From the NCBI RefSeq assembly GCF_002024505.1, contig NZ_CP019402.1, forward strand, positions 124,001 through 188,000: a DNA stretch of 64,000 nt, given 5' to 3'. This DNA comes from Plantibacter flavus. GTDB taxonomy: Bacteria; Actinomycetota; Actinomycetes; Actinomycetales; Microbacteriaceae. Below are positions 33,343-42,627 of the stretch, in pieces. The translations under genes were made by a program, and so were the position numbers. Position 1 is the first letter of the stretch. Each line of letters begins with the position of its first letter. The notes under the pieces are model-generated. The model was given only the letters and a program-made list of their open reading frames with translations. It searched no databases and was not told the origin of the DNA.

Positions 33343-33381
33343 TGGCAATCGGTTGACAGGCGGGGTTCTCCCGGTTTCAAT
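33343..33381 (+). promoter_or_regulatory. uxaC promoter with LacI-type operator
   Basis: TTGACA (33353-33358), a 17-nt spacer and TTCAAT (33376-33381) lie 6 nt before the GTG start at 33388. The operator TGGCAATCGGTTGACA (33343-33358) overlaps the -35 and is centred 24 bp from the neighbouring site, so two repressor dimers could bind on nearly the same DNA face. Confidence 0.65.
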
Positions 33382-33387
33382 GGAGGC

Positions 33388-34806
33388 GTGCCAACGACGC
33401 TGCAGAACGATCCAGACCGCCTCCTCCCCGCCGACCCGGGGACCCGCGACGTCGCCAGGGCGCTCTACCGCTCGGTCGAGGCCCTGCCGATCGTCTCGCC
33501 GCACGGACACGTGGATCCGGTGATCCTCGTCGAGGACACCCCGTTCGCGAACGCCACCGAGCTGTTCCTCCGGCACGACCACTACGTCACCCGCCTGCTG
33601 CACGCCGCCGGGTTCTCCCTCTCGGACGTCGGCGTGCCCGACCTCGCGGAGGGTGGTGCCGTCGCCGCGCCGCGGGACGCCTGGCGACGCTTCTGCGAGC
33701 ACTGGCACCTGTACGCCGGCACCGCCTCCGGGTACTGGCTGAGCTCGATCCTCGGTGAGCAGTTCGGCGTCACCGAGCAGCCGGACGAAGCGAACGCCGA
33801 CCGGCTCTTCGACACGATCCAGGAGGCGCTCGAAGCGCCGGCGTTCCGTCCGCGTGCGCTGTTCGAACGCTTCCGTATCGAGGTGCTCGCGACCACCGAC
33901 GACCCGATGGACGACCTCGCCGCACATGCCGCCCTCGCGGCGGACCCCGCCTTCAGCGGGCGCGTCCTGCCGACCTTCCGGCCCGACGCGTACCTCGATC
34001 CGACGAAGGCCGGGTGGGTGGAGCGGGTCGCGGCACTCGCCGCCTGGAACGGGACACCGGAGTCCAGCTACCGCGGGTATCTCGAGGCGCTCGTCGGGCG
34101 CCGTCGCCACTTCATCGAGCACGGGGCGGTGTCGGCCGACCACGGTGTCCCGCAGCCGCTCACGATCGAACTCGAGGAGGCGGACGCCGCGACGCTGTTC
34201 GACCGCGCGCTGTCGGGGACCGCCGACGCCGCGGACCTCGAGCGGTTCGCTGCGCACATGCTGTTCGAGAGCGCCCGGATGAGCGTCGAGGACGGCCTCG
34301 TCATGACCGTGCACCCCGGTGTCCACCGCAATCATCACTCGCCGACGCTCGCCCGCTTCGGGCCGGACACCGGGCACGACCTCCCGGTCCGCACCGACTA
34401 CGTCCGCCCCCTGCGCCCGCTGCTGGAGCGGTTCGGCACGGCTCCGGGGTTCCACCTCGTCCTCTTCAGCGTCGACGAGACGAGCTACTCGCGGGAGATC
34501 GCACCGCTCGCCGGGTTCTACCCGAGTGTCTTCATCGGCGCACCGTGGTGGTTCCTCGACGCGCCCGACGCCGTCCTGCGCTTCCGGTCCGCCGTGACGG
34601 AGACGGCCGGGTTCTCACGCGGATCGGGGTTCATCGACGACACGCGGGCGTTCCTCTCGATCCCCGCCCGACACGACATGTCCAGGCGCCTCGACGCGTC
34701 GTTCCTCGCGCGACTCGTGCGGGAGGGGCGCATCGACGAGGCGACGGCCGAACGCATCATCCTCGACCTCGTCGTCGACCAGCCGCGACGGGTGTTCAAA
34801 CTGTGA
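33388..34806 (+). CDS. uxaC: Glucuronate isomerase
   Basis: 472-residue UxaC (amidohydrolase superfamily), which converts D-glucuronate to D-fructuronate (or galacturonate to tagaturonate) in the cytoplasm. Visible blocks include the metal-site 'LPIVSPHGHVDPVILVEDTPF', 'RDAWRRFCEHWHLYAGTASGYWL', 'VLPTFRPDAYLDP' and 'GLVMTVHPGVHRNHHSPT'. Length matches the family. GTG 33388 is chosen because the promoter's -10 box ends 6 nt before it, so the transcript is probably leaderless even though GGAGG happens to lie beside it. It starts the divergent uxaC-uxuB-manD unit. Confidence 0.94.
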   Translation: MPTTLQNDPDRLLPADPGTRDVARALYRSVEALPIVSPHGHVDPVILVEDTPFANATELFLRHDHYVTRLLHAAGFSLSDVGVPDLAEGGAVAAPRDAWRRFCEHWHLYAGTASGYWLSSILGEQFGVTEQPDEANADRLFDTIQEALEAPAFRPRALFERFRIEVLATTDDPMDDLAAHAALAADPAFSGRVLPTFRPDAYLDPTKAGWVERVAALAAWNGTPESSYRGYLEALVGRRRHFIEHGAVSADHGVPQPLTIELEEADAATLFDRALSGTADAADLERFAAHMLFESARMSVEDGLVMTVHPGVHRNHHSPTLARFGPDTGHDLPVRTDYVRPLRPLLERFGTAPGFHLVLFSVDETSYSREIAPLAGFYPSVFIGAPWWFLDAPDAVLRFRSAVTETAGFSRGSGFIDDTRAFLSIPARHDMSRRLDASFLARLVREGRIDEATAERIILDLVVDQPRRVFKL

Positions 34807-36272
34807 GCACCGTGACGACCGCGGACAGCGCTGCCGGAGCCCAGGGGGAGCAGGCGGTCCCGCCTCTGTCCCGCGCGCGGCTGCCCGAGTTGCCGTCGGC
34901 GCCGGTCCGGATCGTCCACCTCGGACTCGGCGCCTTCCACCGTGCTCATCAGGCCTGGTACACCCAGCTCGCCGACCCCGATCACGAGTGGGGCATCGCC
35001 GCCTTCACCGGCCGGAGTCCGCAGGCCGCAGTCGATCTGGACACCCAGGACTGCCTCTACACGGTCGTCGAGCGATCGGCGGACGGCGACTCGGCGACGA
35101 TCGTCGGTTCGATCGTCGAGGCGCGGGACGGTGGCGACGTCGCACGGCTCCACGACCTCCTCGCCGCCGAAACCACCGCCATCGTCACGCTCACGGTCAC
35201 CGAGTCCGGGTACCGGCTCGATGCCGAGGGGAGGCCGGACACGTCGGATCCGGCGGTCGAGCACGACGTCGCCCTGCTGTCCGAGGCCTTCGTCGAGCCG
35301 GCGGACCTCCGCGACGCCCGACCGACGACGACGCTCGGCAGACTGCTCCTCGGCCTCGAAGCCCGTCGTCGTGCCGGGGCCGGTCCGATCGCGATCCTGC
35401 CGTGCGACAACATCGCCGACGGCGGTGCGCTCGTCCGTCGCGCGATGCTCGCCCTTGCTGACCGGGTCCACCCGGAGACCGCTCGGTGGATCACCGATGA
35501 GGTCTCGTTCGTCTCGTCCTCGGTCGATCGCATCACGCCGCGTCCCACGGCCGCCGACGAAGCGACGGCCGCGACGCTCACCGGATTCGCCGACGCCGCT
35601 CCCGTCGTCACCGAGCCCTTCACCGACTGGGTGCTGAGCGGCGACTTCCCCGCCGGGCGGCCGGCGTGGGAGTCCGCGGGCGCCCGGTTCGTCGACGACC
35701 TCGAGCCCTACGAGCAACGCAAACTGCGGCTGCTCAACGGCGCCCACAGCCTCCTCGCCTACGCGGGCCCGCTGCGCGGTCATGCGACGGTCGCCGAGGC
35801 GGTCGGCGACGAGCAGTGCCGGGCCTGGGTCGACGAGTACTGGGACGAGACGGAGCGCCACCTGCCGGACGACCTCGGGCTGACGGCGTATCGCACCGCG
35901 CTCCTGGAGCGCTTCGACAACGCGCGCATCGAGCACCGGCTGCAGCAGATCGCCCTCGAGGGGGTCACCAAGCTGCGGGTGCGGATCGTGTCGACCCTCC
36001 TCGCGGAACGGGCCGCCGGTCGGCCGGGAACCGGGTCCCTGCGCGTGATCGCCGCGTGGGTCGCGGCCGTCCAGGGCGACGACCGGCCGGGTGACGCGAG
36101 CGGTGCCGCCGTCGCCGAGGCGCTCAGGTTCCAGGGTCGGGAGCGGACCGCGGCGCTCGTGCGCCTGATCGATCCCCGCCTCCTCGACTCGGAGCCGGAT
36201 GGCGGTTCCAAGCTCGTCACCGAGCTGGAGCACCTGGTCGACGAGCTGACCGGACGCCCACGGAACCCCTGA
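34803..36272 (+). CDS. uxuB: Fructuronate reductase/mannitol dehydrogenase family protein
   Basis: 489-residue polyol-specific long-chain dehydrogenase. The N-terminal NAD fold begins '[22 protein letters not shown]', and the C-terminal active-site segment '[19 protein letters not shown]' holds the family Lys, Asn and His. Given its position between uxaC and manD, the reaction is most likely fructuronate to D-mannonate. The GTG at 34803 overlaps the uxaC stop by 4 nt (GTGA). Substrate preference (mannonate, mannitol or altronate) is inferred from neighbours. Confidence 0.9.
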   Translation: MSTVTTADSAAGAQGEQAVPPLSRARLPELPSAPVRIVHLGLGAFHRAHQAWYTQLADPDHEWGIAAFTGRSPQAAVDLDTQDCLYTVVERSADGDSATIVGSIVEARDGGDVARLHDLLAAETTAIVTLTVTESGYRLDAEGRPDTSDPAVEHDVALLSEAFVEPADLRDARPTTTLGRLLLGLEARRRAGAGPIAILPCDNIADGGALVRRAMLALADRVHPETARWITDEVSFVSSSVDRITPRPTAADEATAATLTGFADAAPVVTEPFTDWVLSGDFPAGRPAWESAGARFVDDLEPYEQRKLRLLNGAHSLLAYAGPLRGHATVAEAVGDEQCRAWVDEYWDETERHLPDDLGLTAYRTALLERFDNARIEHRLQQIALEGVTKLRVRIVSTLLAERAAGRPGTGSLRVIAAWVAAVQGDDRPGDASGAAVAEALRFQGRERTAALVRLIDPRLLDSEPDGGSKLVTELEHLVDELTGRPRNP

Positions 36273-36352
36273 CACCCGCCACTGCAGCCGACCCGCAGTC
36301 CGTCGGAACCACCCCGGCCACATCGGCCGCAACGCACGAAGGAGTAGTACCC

Positions 36353-37591
36353 ATGAACATCGACAAGGCTGAGGTCATCGTCACGAGTCCCGATCGGAAC
36401 TTCGTGACGTTGAAGCTCACGACGGATGACGGTCTGACCGGCCTGGGGGACGCGACGTTGAACGGGCGCGAGTTGGCGGTGGTGGCGTATCTGTCCGAGC
36501 ACGTGGTGCCGTTGCTGCTGGGGCGTGATGCGTCGCGGATCGAGGACACGTGGCAGTTCCTGTATCGGTCGGCGTATTGGCGTCGGGGTCCGGTGACGAT
36601 GGCGGCGATCGCGGCGGTCGACATGGCGCTGTGGGACATCACGGGCAAGGCTGCGGGCATGCCGGTGTACCAGTTGCTGGGCGGTGCGTCTCGGACGGGG
36701 CTGCTCGCCTACGGGCATGCGTCGGGGAAGAGCAACGAGGAGCTGTTCGACAGTGTGCGCGAGCACCAGGCGCAGGGCTACAAGGCCATCCGGATCCAGA
36801 CGGCGGTGCCGGGGCTGAAATCGATCTACGGCATCGCCTCCAACGCCACGTTCGAGGGCAACACCGGCGTCCGCTACGACCACGAGCCGGCGCAGCGTGG
36901 CGGCCTGCCGAACGAGGAGGACTGGGACACCCGGTCGTACCTGCGTCACCTGCCGACGGTGTTCGAGGCGGTGCGGAACGAGTTCGGTCCGGAGCTGCCG
37001 TTGCTGCACGACGGGCACCACCGGATGACGCCGATCCAGGCCGCGAAGCTTGGGAAGTCGCTGGAGCCGTATGACCTGTTCTGGCTGGAGGACTGCACGC
37101 CGGCGGAGAATCCGGAAGCGTTGCGCCTCGTGCGGCAGCACACGACGACGCCGTTGGCGATCGGGGAGATCTTCAACACGGTGTGGGACTACCAGCAGAT
37201 CATCCGCGAACAGCTCATCGACTACGTGCGTGGTGCGGTGACGCACATGGGCGGGATCTCGCATCTGAAGAAGACGTTGGACTACGCGTCCCAGTACCAG
37301 ATCAAGTCGGGCATGCACGGCCCGACGGACATCTCCCCGGTCGGGATGGCGGCCGCGATGCACCTCGGCTTGTCGATCCACAACTTCGGCATCCAGGAGT
37401 ACATGAAGCACGGCGAGAAGACCGATGCCGTGTTCCAGCAGTCGTACACCTGGGAGAACGGCATGCTGCACCCGGGAGAAGCACCGGGTCTCGGTGTCGA
37501 GCTGAACGTGGACGAGGCGGGCAAGTACCCGTACCAGCGCGCCTACCTGCCCTACAACCGTCTCGCCGACGGCACCGTCCACGACTGGTGA
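36353..37591 (+). CDS. manD: D-mannonate dehydratase, enolase superfamily
   Basis: 412-residue ManD-type enolase-superfamily dehydratase giving 2-keto-3-deoxygluconate. It matches the family closely from '[20 protein letters not shown]' to '[15 protein letters not shown]', with the Asp/His pair in '[11 protein letters not shown]', metal-ligand Glu residues in '[11 protein letters not shown]' and 'AIGEIFN', and His in '[10 protein letters not shown]'. ATG 36353 follows GGAGTAG. Codon choice differs from both neighbours: G-ending gtg, acg, gcg and ttg codons dominate its first half, where uxaC and uxuB prefer C-ending ones. A separate origin is possible. Confidence 0.92.
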   Translation: MNIDKAEVIVTSPDRNFVTLKLTTDDGLTGLGDATLNGRELAVVAYLSEHVVPLLLGRDASRIEDTWQFLYRSAYWRRGPVTMAAIAAVDMALWDITGKAAGMPVYQLLGGASRTGLLAYGHASGKSNEELFDSVREHQAQGYKAIRIQTAVPGLKSIYGIASNATFEGNTGVRYDHEPAQRGGLPNEEDWDTRSYLRHLPTVFEAVRNEFGPELPLLHDGHHRMTPIQAAKLGKSLEPYDLFWLEDCTPAENPEALRLVRQHTTTPLAIGEIFNTVWDYQQIIREQLIDYVRGAVTHMGGISHLKKTLDYASQYQIKSGMHGPTDISPVGMAAAMHLGLSIHNFGIQEYMKHGEKTDAVFQQSYTWENGMLHPGEAPGLGVELNVDEAGKYPYQRAYLPYNRLADGTVHDW

Positions 37592-37624
37592 CCCCCGCGG
37601 CCAGCGCGGTGCGCTGACCCGACC

Positions 37625-37682
37625 GCGCCCCTGTGGCGTGAGTGCGCCCCTCCGGAGGCCCGCGCTCACGTCGCAGGGGCGC
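37625..37682. terminator. Strong bidirectional hairpin after manD
   Basis: GCGCCCCTG (37625-37633) pairs with CAGGGGCGC (37674-37682), and CGTGAG (37637-37642) with CTCACG (37665-37670) inside. It sits between the convergent manD and DMT-transporter genes. Confidence 0.7.
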
Positions 37683-37706
37683 GCTCGCGAAGGCCTCGGA
37701 GCCAGG

Positions 37707-38597
37707 TCAGCCCGCGAGGAGGGCGACGCCGATCACGACGACGGTCGCCGCGGCGATCCGGCGCACGGGTCGGCCCTCGCGGAGCACGAGTGCACCGAAC
37801 AGGCTGACGAGGATGACGCTCACCTCACGCATCGGCGCGACGAGGGCGACCGGTGCCATGGTGATGGCGACGAGCACGAGGATGTACGACATCGGCGAGA
37901 GCACCCCGAAGGCGAGGATGCGTGGCCAGTGGGCGCGCAGGACCGCCGGAAGCTCGCGCGCCCGGCGACCGAGCGAACCGGAGAACAGCACGACCTCGAC
38001 CGCGGTGCAGCCGACCATGTACGCGACGGGCGAGGCGCCCCACGTGCGGACGGCGTGCGCGTCCCAGATCGTGTAGGCCGCGATCGCGACCCCGGTGAGG
38101 AGTCCGAAGGCGACTGCAGGGTCGATGCGTCGTCGCGTGGCGCGTACGTCGACGGCGACCGGTGACGGGTCGCTCCCGCGATCGACGAACCCGATCGCGA
38201 CGACGCCGACGACGATCGCCGCGACACCGAGAAGCGCGAGCAGTGACGGGCGTTCACCGAGGATGAGGACGGCGATGATCACGCTGATCGTCGGGCCGGT
38301 GCCGCGCGCCGTGGCGTAGACGGTGGAGAGGCGTCCGCTGGCGTAGCCGCGCTGCAGCACAAGCATGTAGACGTAGTGCAGCACGGCGGAGATCATGACG
38401 CCGATGGCGAAGCCGGTGAGGGCGTCCGTACCGAGCCCGCCGGTGAAGGGGACGACGATCGCCCACAGCACGGTGCTCGACACGGCCCCCCACCAGAGGA
38501 AGGGCATGCCGATCCGGCTGACGCCGTGGGCGACGATGTTCCACGCCGCGTGGCAGACCGCGGCGGCGAGGACGATGGTGACGGCGAGCAGAGACAC
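37707..38597 (-). CDS. DMT/EamA-family transporter
   Basis: 296-residue membrane protein with ten predicted helices in two EamA repeats, split by a loop around residues 142-158 ('DRGSDPSPVAVDVRATRRRIDP'). The drug/metabolite transporter family moves small metabolites, often outward; the substrate is unknown. It is convergent with manD and separated from it by a strong hairpin. Whether it belongs to the uronate or the D-amino-acid cluster cannot be told. Confidence 0.85.
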   Translation of the reverse strand: MSLLAVTIVLAAAVCHAAWNIVAHGVSRIGMPFLWWGAVSSTVLWAIVVPFTGGLGTDALTGFAIGVMISAVLHYVYMLVLQRGYASGRLSTVYATARGTGPTISVIIAVLILGERPSLLALLGVAAIVVGVVAIGFVDRGSDPSPVAVDVRATRRRIDPAVAFGLLTGVAIAAYTIWDAHAVRTWGASPVAYMVGCTAVEVVLFSGSLGRRARELPAVLRAHWPRILAFGVLSPMSYILVLVAITMAPVALVAPMREVSVILVSLFGALVLREGRPVRRIAAATVVVIGVALLAG

Positions 38598-38773
38598 GTG
38601 GGACCCTTCCGATCCTCGCGGGCGCGACGATCAGGGTCCTCCGGGCTTTTGTCCTGTCAGATGACGGTCTTCGGCTGGCCGCCGACCGTGGCGCCGCTCG
38701 GACCAGTCGAGCTGTCGCTCCGGAACCCTAGGCGCTATCGCTCACCACGCTACCAGCCTCCGGCGAGACGTGT

Positions 38774-38828
38774 TCGTTCGCCCGAAGATGGGCGAACGAA
38801 CGCTCATTCGCCCGAACTCGGGCGAATG
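38774..38828 (-). repeat. 55-bp double-hairpin repeat, copy B
   Basis: Inverted relative to copies A and C: read on the minus strand it is CATTCGCCC-N6-GGGCGA-N12-TCGCCC-N6-GGGCGAACGA. It begins 9 nt downstream of the ridA-like stop codon at 38837. It is the main content of the 239-bp gap 38598-38836. Confidence 0.85.
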
Positions 38829-38836
38829 GACGTGCG

Positions 38837-39241
38837 TCAGTCGACGATCGCGATGGCGTCGATCTCGACGAGCATCTCCTCGCGGGGGAGGCCCGTGAAG
38901 ACCGTGGTGCGGGAGGGCAGGACGCCACCCTTGACGCGCGAGCCGACGAACTCGCCGTAGGCGTCGTTCATGATCGCGAAGTCCTCGCGCTTGGTGAGGT
39001 AGACGCGCAGCATCATGACGTCGTCGAAGGTCGCGCCGCCGGCCGCGAGGATGGCCTCGACGTTCTGCAGGGTGCGGGTGGTCTGCGCGGCGACGTCGCC
39101 CGGGAACAGGTACTCGTTCGTCGCGGGGTCGACGGGGCCCTGGCCGGAGACCTGGACGAAGTTGCCCTTGCGGACGCCCTGGGAGAAGGTGTGCGCGGGA
39201 GCCGGGGCGTCGGTGGTGGAGATGGCGGTGCGTTCGGTCAT
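38837..39241 (-). CDS. RidA/YjgF family protein
   Basis: 134-residue RidA-family protein with 'TFSQGVRKGNFVQVSGQGPVDPATNEY', 'TLQNVEAILAAGGATFDDVMMLRVYL' and the C-terminal 'SRTTVFTGLPREEMLVEIDAIAIVD' carrying the conserved Arg before TTV. It lies downstream of the iclR and kdgK genes on the same strand and close to a D-amino-acid deaminase-like gene, so it probably clears imine or enamine products of that deaminase. Confidence 0.9.
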   Translation of the reverse strand: MTERTAISTTDAPAPAHTFSQGVRKGNFVQVSGQGPVDPATNEYLFPGDVAAQTTRTLQNVEAILAAGGATFDDVMMLRVYLTKREDFAIMNDAYGEFVGSRVKGGVLPSRTTVFTGLPREEMLVEIDAIAIVD

Positions 39242-39264
39242 GGGGATGTGTCCTTCGGTTGGTG

Positions 39265-39285
39265 GCCCTTCGACAAGCTCAGGGA
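39265..39285 (-). repeat. Dispersed TCCCTGAGCTTGTCGAAGGGC repeat, inverted
   Basis: Inverted copy of the 24634 repeat family in the 80-bp gap between iclR and the ridA-like gene. Confidence 0.7.
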
Positions 39286-39321
39286 CCGGGGTAGGTGATC
39301 AGGGACGGGACGGGTGGGAGG

Positions 39322-40095
39322 TCAGGAGGTGACGGGTGCCTCCGCGGGCGCCGGCGGCGCGTAGCCGAGTTCGGTGGAGATCGCGGTTGTGGTGGCAAGG
39401 AGCTGCGGCAGGAGGGCGCGGACGCCGCTGTGGGGGAGCACCATGGTGGGGACCGAGATCGACACCGCCGCGGTGACCCGGCCGTCGGGCCCGAAGACCG
39501 GAGCGGCCACGCAGTTCATGAAGCTCTCGTGCTCCTCGTGGTCCTCGGCCCATCCGCGTTCGGTCGAACGCTCGATCTCGGCGAGCAGGGCGTCGGCGTC
39601 GGTGATGGTCTTGTCGGTGTACCGCTCGAACACGATGCCCGTGACGACGCGTCGCCGCTCCGCCTCGTCGAGTCCGCCGAGGAGGACCTTCGCGACGCCG
39701 GTCGCGTACAGGGAGGCCGGCAGGCCGACGCGCGAATACATGCGGAGGGGCTGACGCGACTCGACCTTGTCGATGTAGAAGACGGAGCCGCCCTCGTAGG
39801 CGGCGAGGTGCACCGTCTGGCCCGTGGCCGCCCCCAGCGCCCGGATGTGCGGAGCGGCGACGCCGCGGACGTCCTGCTCGTCGAGCGCGGTCTGGGTCAG
39901 CTCGAACATCGCCCGCCCGAGGTGGTACCGGAACGACGCGTCGCGCGTGACGAAGCCGTGCTCCTCGAGCGTGTTGAGCAGGCGCAGCACCGTGGTCTTG
40001 TGCACACCGGCCGTCGCCGCGAGCGCGTCGAGGGAATTGGTGCCCGAGACGATCTCGCGGAGGAGGTCGAGCGCGCGGGACAGGGACTGGCTCAT
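39322..40095 (-). CDS. IclR-family transcriptional regulator
   Basis: 257 residues: winged HTH at the N-terminus ('SLSRALDLLREIVSGTNSLDALAATAGVHKTTVLRLLNTLEEHGFV') and an IclR effector domain ('SRVGLPASLYATGVAKVLLGG', 'GWAEDHEEHESFMNCVAAPVFGPDG'). Its ATG overlaps the kdgK stop by 4 nt. KdgR-type IclR repressors sense 2-keto-3-deoxygluconate, and the adjoining KDG kinase and KDPG aldolase make that ligand likely here. The probable operator is the TGCAA-N6-TTGCA dyad at 41218-41233. Confidence 0.9.
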   Translation of the reverse strand: MSQSLSRALDLLREIVSGTNSLDALAATAGVHKTTVLRLLNTLEEHGFVTRDASFRYHLGRAMFELTQTALDEQDVRGVAAPHIRALGAATGQTVHLAAYEGGSVFYIDKVESRQPLRMYSRVGLPASLYATGVAKVLLGGLDEAERRRVVTGIVFERYTDKTITDADALLAEIERSTERGWAEDHEEHESFMNCVAAPVFGPDGRVTAAVSISVPTMVLPHSGVRALLPQLLATTTAISTELGYAPPAPAEAPVTS

Positions 40096-41141
40096 GCGTC
40101 GATCATCCCGTGTGCGCCGACGGTGGTCCACGGCAGTGGGCGCTCTGCGGTGATGCGCCACGACGCCCATTCCTCATCGGTCGCCTCGACGATGGTGCTG
40201 ACACCCTGGGCGTCCGGCACGAGCTCGGGGCGGTCGCCGTGGCAGACGAGCGTCGACGCCGCTACCGCGTGGCCGAGCCGCGTGCAGGCGGTGTCGGAGC
40301 GACCCGAGGCCAGCCCGGCGAGGTAGCCGGCGGCGAACGCGTCGCCCGCACCGACGGTCTCGACGACGTCGACCGACAACGACCGCACGTCGACGCCCGC
40401 CTCGGACCCGCGGTGGAGGGTGGTCGCGGCGTTCTCCTCGTCCTTGAGCACGATGCGCCGCAGGGTCGGCAGCTCGGCGAAGAGGCGGGTGGCGTCCGTG
40501 TGGCCGAAGAACAGCTCCGCTTCGTCGACGCCCAGGAACAGGACGGACGCCTGGTCGAGCAGGCGATGCAGCGGGGCGGTCGAGCGACGCTCCCAGAGTC
40601 GCGGCCGGAAGTTGAGGTCGACGCTCAGGACGGTGTCTCGGGGGAGCGCGTCGCCCAGCTCGCCCACGAGCAGCGCGGTCGAGTCGGACAGCGCCGGGGT
40701 GATGCCGGAGGTGTGCACGATGGCCGAAGCGGTGATGGCCGCCCGGGTCGCTTCGTGTCGCAGGGTGTCGGCGCCGAGCTGCGACGCGGCGGACTCGCTG
40801 CGGTAGTAGTGCATCCGCGGTCGACGGTCGCCGCCCGCGCTCACGACCGTCTCCTTGACGTAGAGGCCGGTGGGCCGGTGGTCGTCGCGTTCGACGGCGT
40901 CGGTGAGGACGCCGTCGTGCCGGGCCGTCTCGAGGATGTAGTCACCGAACCCGTCGTCGCCGAGGCGCGAGATCCAGTGGGTGGGGACGCCCAGGCGCGC
41001 GAGGCTGGAGGCGACGTTGAACTCGGCACCCCCGACGCCCGTCCGGTATTCGCGGGCTTCGGCGACCGGGAGCTGGCCCTCGGGCAGGAGGACGACCATC
41101 GCTTCGCCGATCGTGCTCACGGTGGACGGTGACGTCGTCAT
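40092..41141 (-). CDS. kdgK: 2-keto-3-deoxygluconate kinase-like PfkB kinase
   Basis: About 349 residues of the PfkB/ribokinase family: N-terminal 'GEAMVVLLPEG...TGVGGAEFNVASSLARLG', and the C-terminal signature 'VVETVGAGDAFAAGYLAGL' with the catalytic Asp and anion hole. The closest functional reading is KDG kinase, which would take the ManD product to KDPG. It is divergent from the D-amino-acid operon that contains the KDPG aldolase. ATG 41141 follows GAGGGGAACC; GTG 41144 directly precedes it. Confidence 0.85.
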   Translation of the reverse strand: MTTSPSTVSTIGEAMVVLLPEGQLPVAEAREYRTGVGGAEFNVASSLARLGVPTHWISRLGDDGFGDYILETARHDGVLTDAVERDDHRPTGLYVKETVVSAGGDRRPRMHYYRSESAASQLGADTLRHEATRAAITASAIVHTSGITPALSDSTALLVGELGDALPRDTVLSVDLNFRPRLWERRSTAPLHRLLDQASVLFLGVDEAELFFGHTDATRLFAELPTLRRIVLKDEENAATTLHRGSEAGVDVRSLSVDVVETVGAGDAFAAGYLAGLASGRSDTACTRLGHAVAASTLVCHGDRPELVPDAQGVSTIVEATDEEWASWRITAERPLPWTTVGAHGMIDA

Positions 41142-41173
41142 CACGGTTCCCCTCGCGTCTCGGCCGGGTCCGG

Positions 41174-41243
41174 TTGACGGCCTGTGGACGCAATGCTAGA
41201 ACAGACGTAGCGCCGGATGCAATGTATGTTGCAAGATGCGCAA
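41174..41243. promoter_or_regulatory. Divergent promoters and IclR-type operator (kdgK / D-amino-acid operon)
   Basis: Plus strand: TTGACG (41174-41179), 17-nt spacer, TAGAAC (41197-41202). Minus strand: TTGCAT (41222-41217), 18-nt spacer, TAGCAT (41198-41193). The dyad TGCAATGTATGTTGCA (41218-41233) overlaps the minus -35 and lies about +10 to +25 of the plus transcript. An overlapping TTGC-N7-GCAA follows at 41229-41243. One repressor could therefore control both units. Confidence 0.55.
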
Positions 41244-41299
41244 CGCCTGACGCTCACGGTGTCGGTGGGTGCAGCGCTCGATCGCGAAACGAGGAGACC

Positions 41300-42604
41300 A
41301 TGACGGACGACTTCGATGCCGGTGCGCTGGGCGTGCTCGACGGCAGCCTCAAGGGCTTCCCACCGGCGTCCGTCGGGACCGACGCCGCCACGTTCCTCGC
41401 CGGTCGACCGGCGCTGGCCGACTTCACCACGCCGCTCGTCACGCTCGACCGCTCGGCGGTCACCGACAACGTCGAGACCATGCGGCAGTGGTGCGAGCGC
41501 GCCGGGGTGGGCCTCGCGCCGCACGGCAAGACCACGATGAACCGGGCCCTCTGGCAGCGTCAGCTCGACGCGGGTGCCTGGGGCATCACCGTCGCGACCC
41601 CGTGGCAGCTCTCCGTCGCGCTCGACTGGTCGATCCCCCGCGTGATGCTCGCCAACGCCCTCGTGCAGCCCGAACACCTGCGCGCCGTCGGGCGGGCCCT
41701 CGACCGCGGCGACGCCGAGATCGTCGTGTGGGCCGACTCCGTCCGCGCCGTGCAGATCATGTCGCGCGTGCTCGCCGAGCAGCCACTGGGTCGCCCGCTC
41801 CACGTGCTCGTGGAACTCGGTGCGCCGGGTGGCCGCACCGGAGCCCGGGACCACGCCACCGCGCTCGAGATCGCCGAGGCCGTCGTCGCCTCGCCCGAGC
41901 TCGCGCTCGCCGGCGTCAGCGGCTACGAGGGGGCCCTCGCGCACCACGGCGACGACGGCTCCCTGCAGATCGTGCGTGATTACCTGACCTCGCTCGCCGA
42001 GCTGCACACCGGGCTCCTCGCCGCCGGCCGCTACGACGATCGCGTCGAGACCCTCATCGTGACCGCCGGGGGCAGTGCCTACTTCGACGTGGTCGCCGAG
42101 GTCCTCGCGGAACTGCGCGACCTCGACGGTGCTCGCGGACGCGCCGTCGACGTGCTGCTGCGCTCCGGCGCCTACGTGACCCACGACGACGGCTTCTACC
42201 GGGGGATCACGCCGCTGGGCCGCCACGAGGGTACTGGCGACTTCCGCTCCGCGATCCACGGCTGGGCGACGATCGTCTCCCGCCCCGAGCCCGGCCTGGC
42301 GCTCGTCGACGGCGGGAAGCGTGACTTCCCCTTCGACGAAGGGCTCCCCGAAGTGCAGGGCGTCCGCCGCGCCGGATCCGCCACCGTCGAACCGCTCCCG
42401 GGCGCGACGACCACGGCCATGAACGACCAGCACACCTTCGTCTCCCTGCCGCCCGGCAGCGACGTCGAGGTCGGTGACGTCATCCGCCTGGGCCTCTCCC
42501 ACCCGTGCACCACCTTCGACAAGTGGCGTGCCCTCGTGGTCATCGACGACGTCCGTCTCGCCGAACCGAGCGCCGTCGACGCCGTCACCACCACCTTCGG
42601 CTGA
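41300..42604 (+). CDS. D-amino-acid deaminase/D-threonine-aldolase-like PLP enzyme
   Basis: 434-residue fold-type III PLP enzyme (alanine-racemase N-terminal domain, then a D-serine-dehydratase-like beta domain). The PLP lysine lies in '[13 protein letters not shown]'; '[10 protein letters not shown]' is a phosphate-binding region, and the C-terminal '[10 protein letters not shown]' carries the His/Cys pair that binds zinc in D-serine dehydratases. It probably deaminates or cleaves a D-amino acid freed by the deacylase encoded two genes downstream. A GAGGAG site precedes ATG 41300. First gene of a four-gene operon. Confidence 0.85.
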   Translation: MTDDFDAGALGVLDGSLKGFPPASVGTDAATFLAGRPALADFTTPLVTLDRSAVTDNVETMRQWCERAGVGLAPHGKTTMNRALWQRQLDAGAWGITVATPWQLSVALDWSIPRVMLANALVQPEHLRAVGRALDRGDAEIVVWADSVRAVQIMSRVLAEQPLGRPLHVLVELGAPGGRTGARDHATALEIAEAVVASPELALAGVSGYEGALAHHGDDGSLQIVRDYLTSLAELHTGLLAAGRYDDRVETLIVTAGGSAYFDVVAEVLAELRDLDGARGRAVDVLLRSGAYVTHDDGFYRGITPLGRHEGTGDFRSAIHGWATIVSRPEPGLALVDGGKRDFPFDEGLPEVQGVRRAGSATVEPLPGATTTAMNDQHTFVSLPPGSDVEVGDVIRLGLSHPCTTFDKWRALVVIDDVRLAEPSAVDAVTTTFG

Positions 42605-42627
42605 GCCGAACCGAACAGGAGCCCCGC

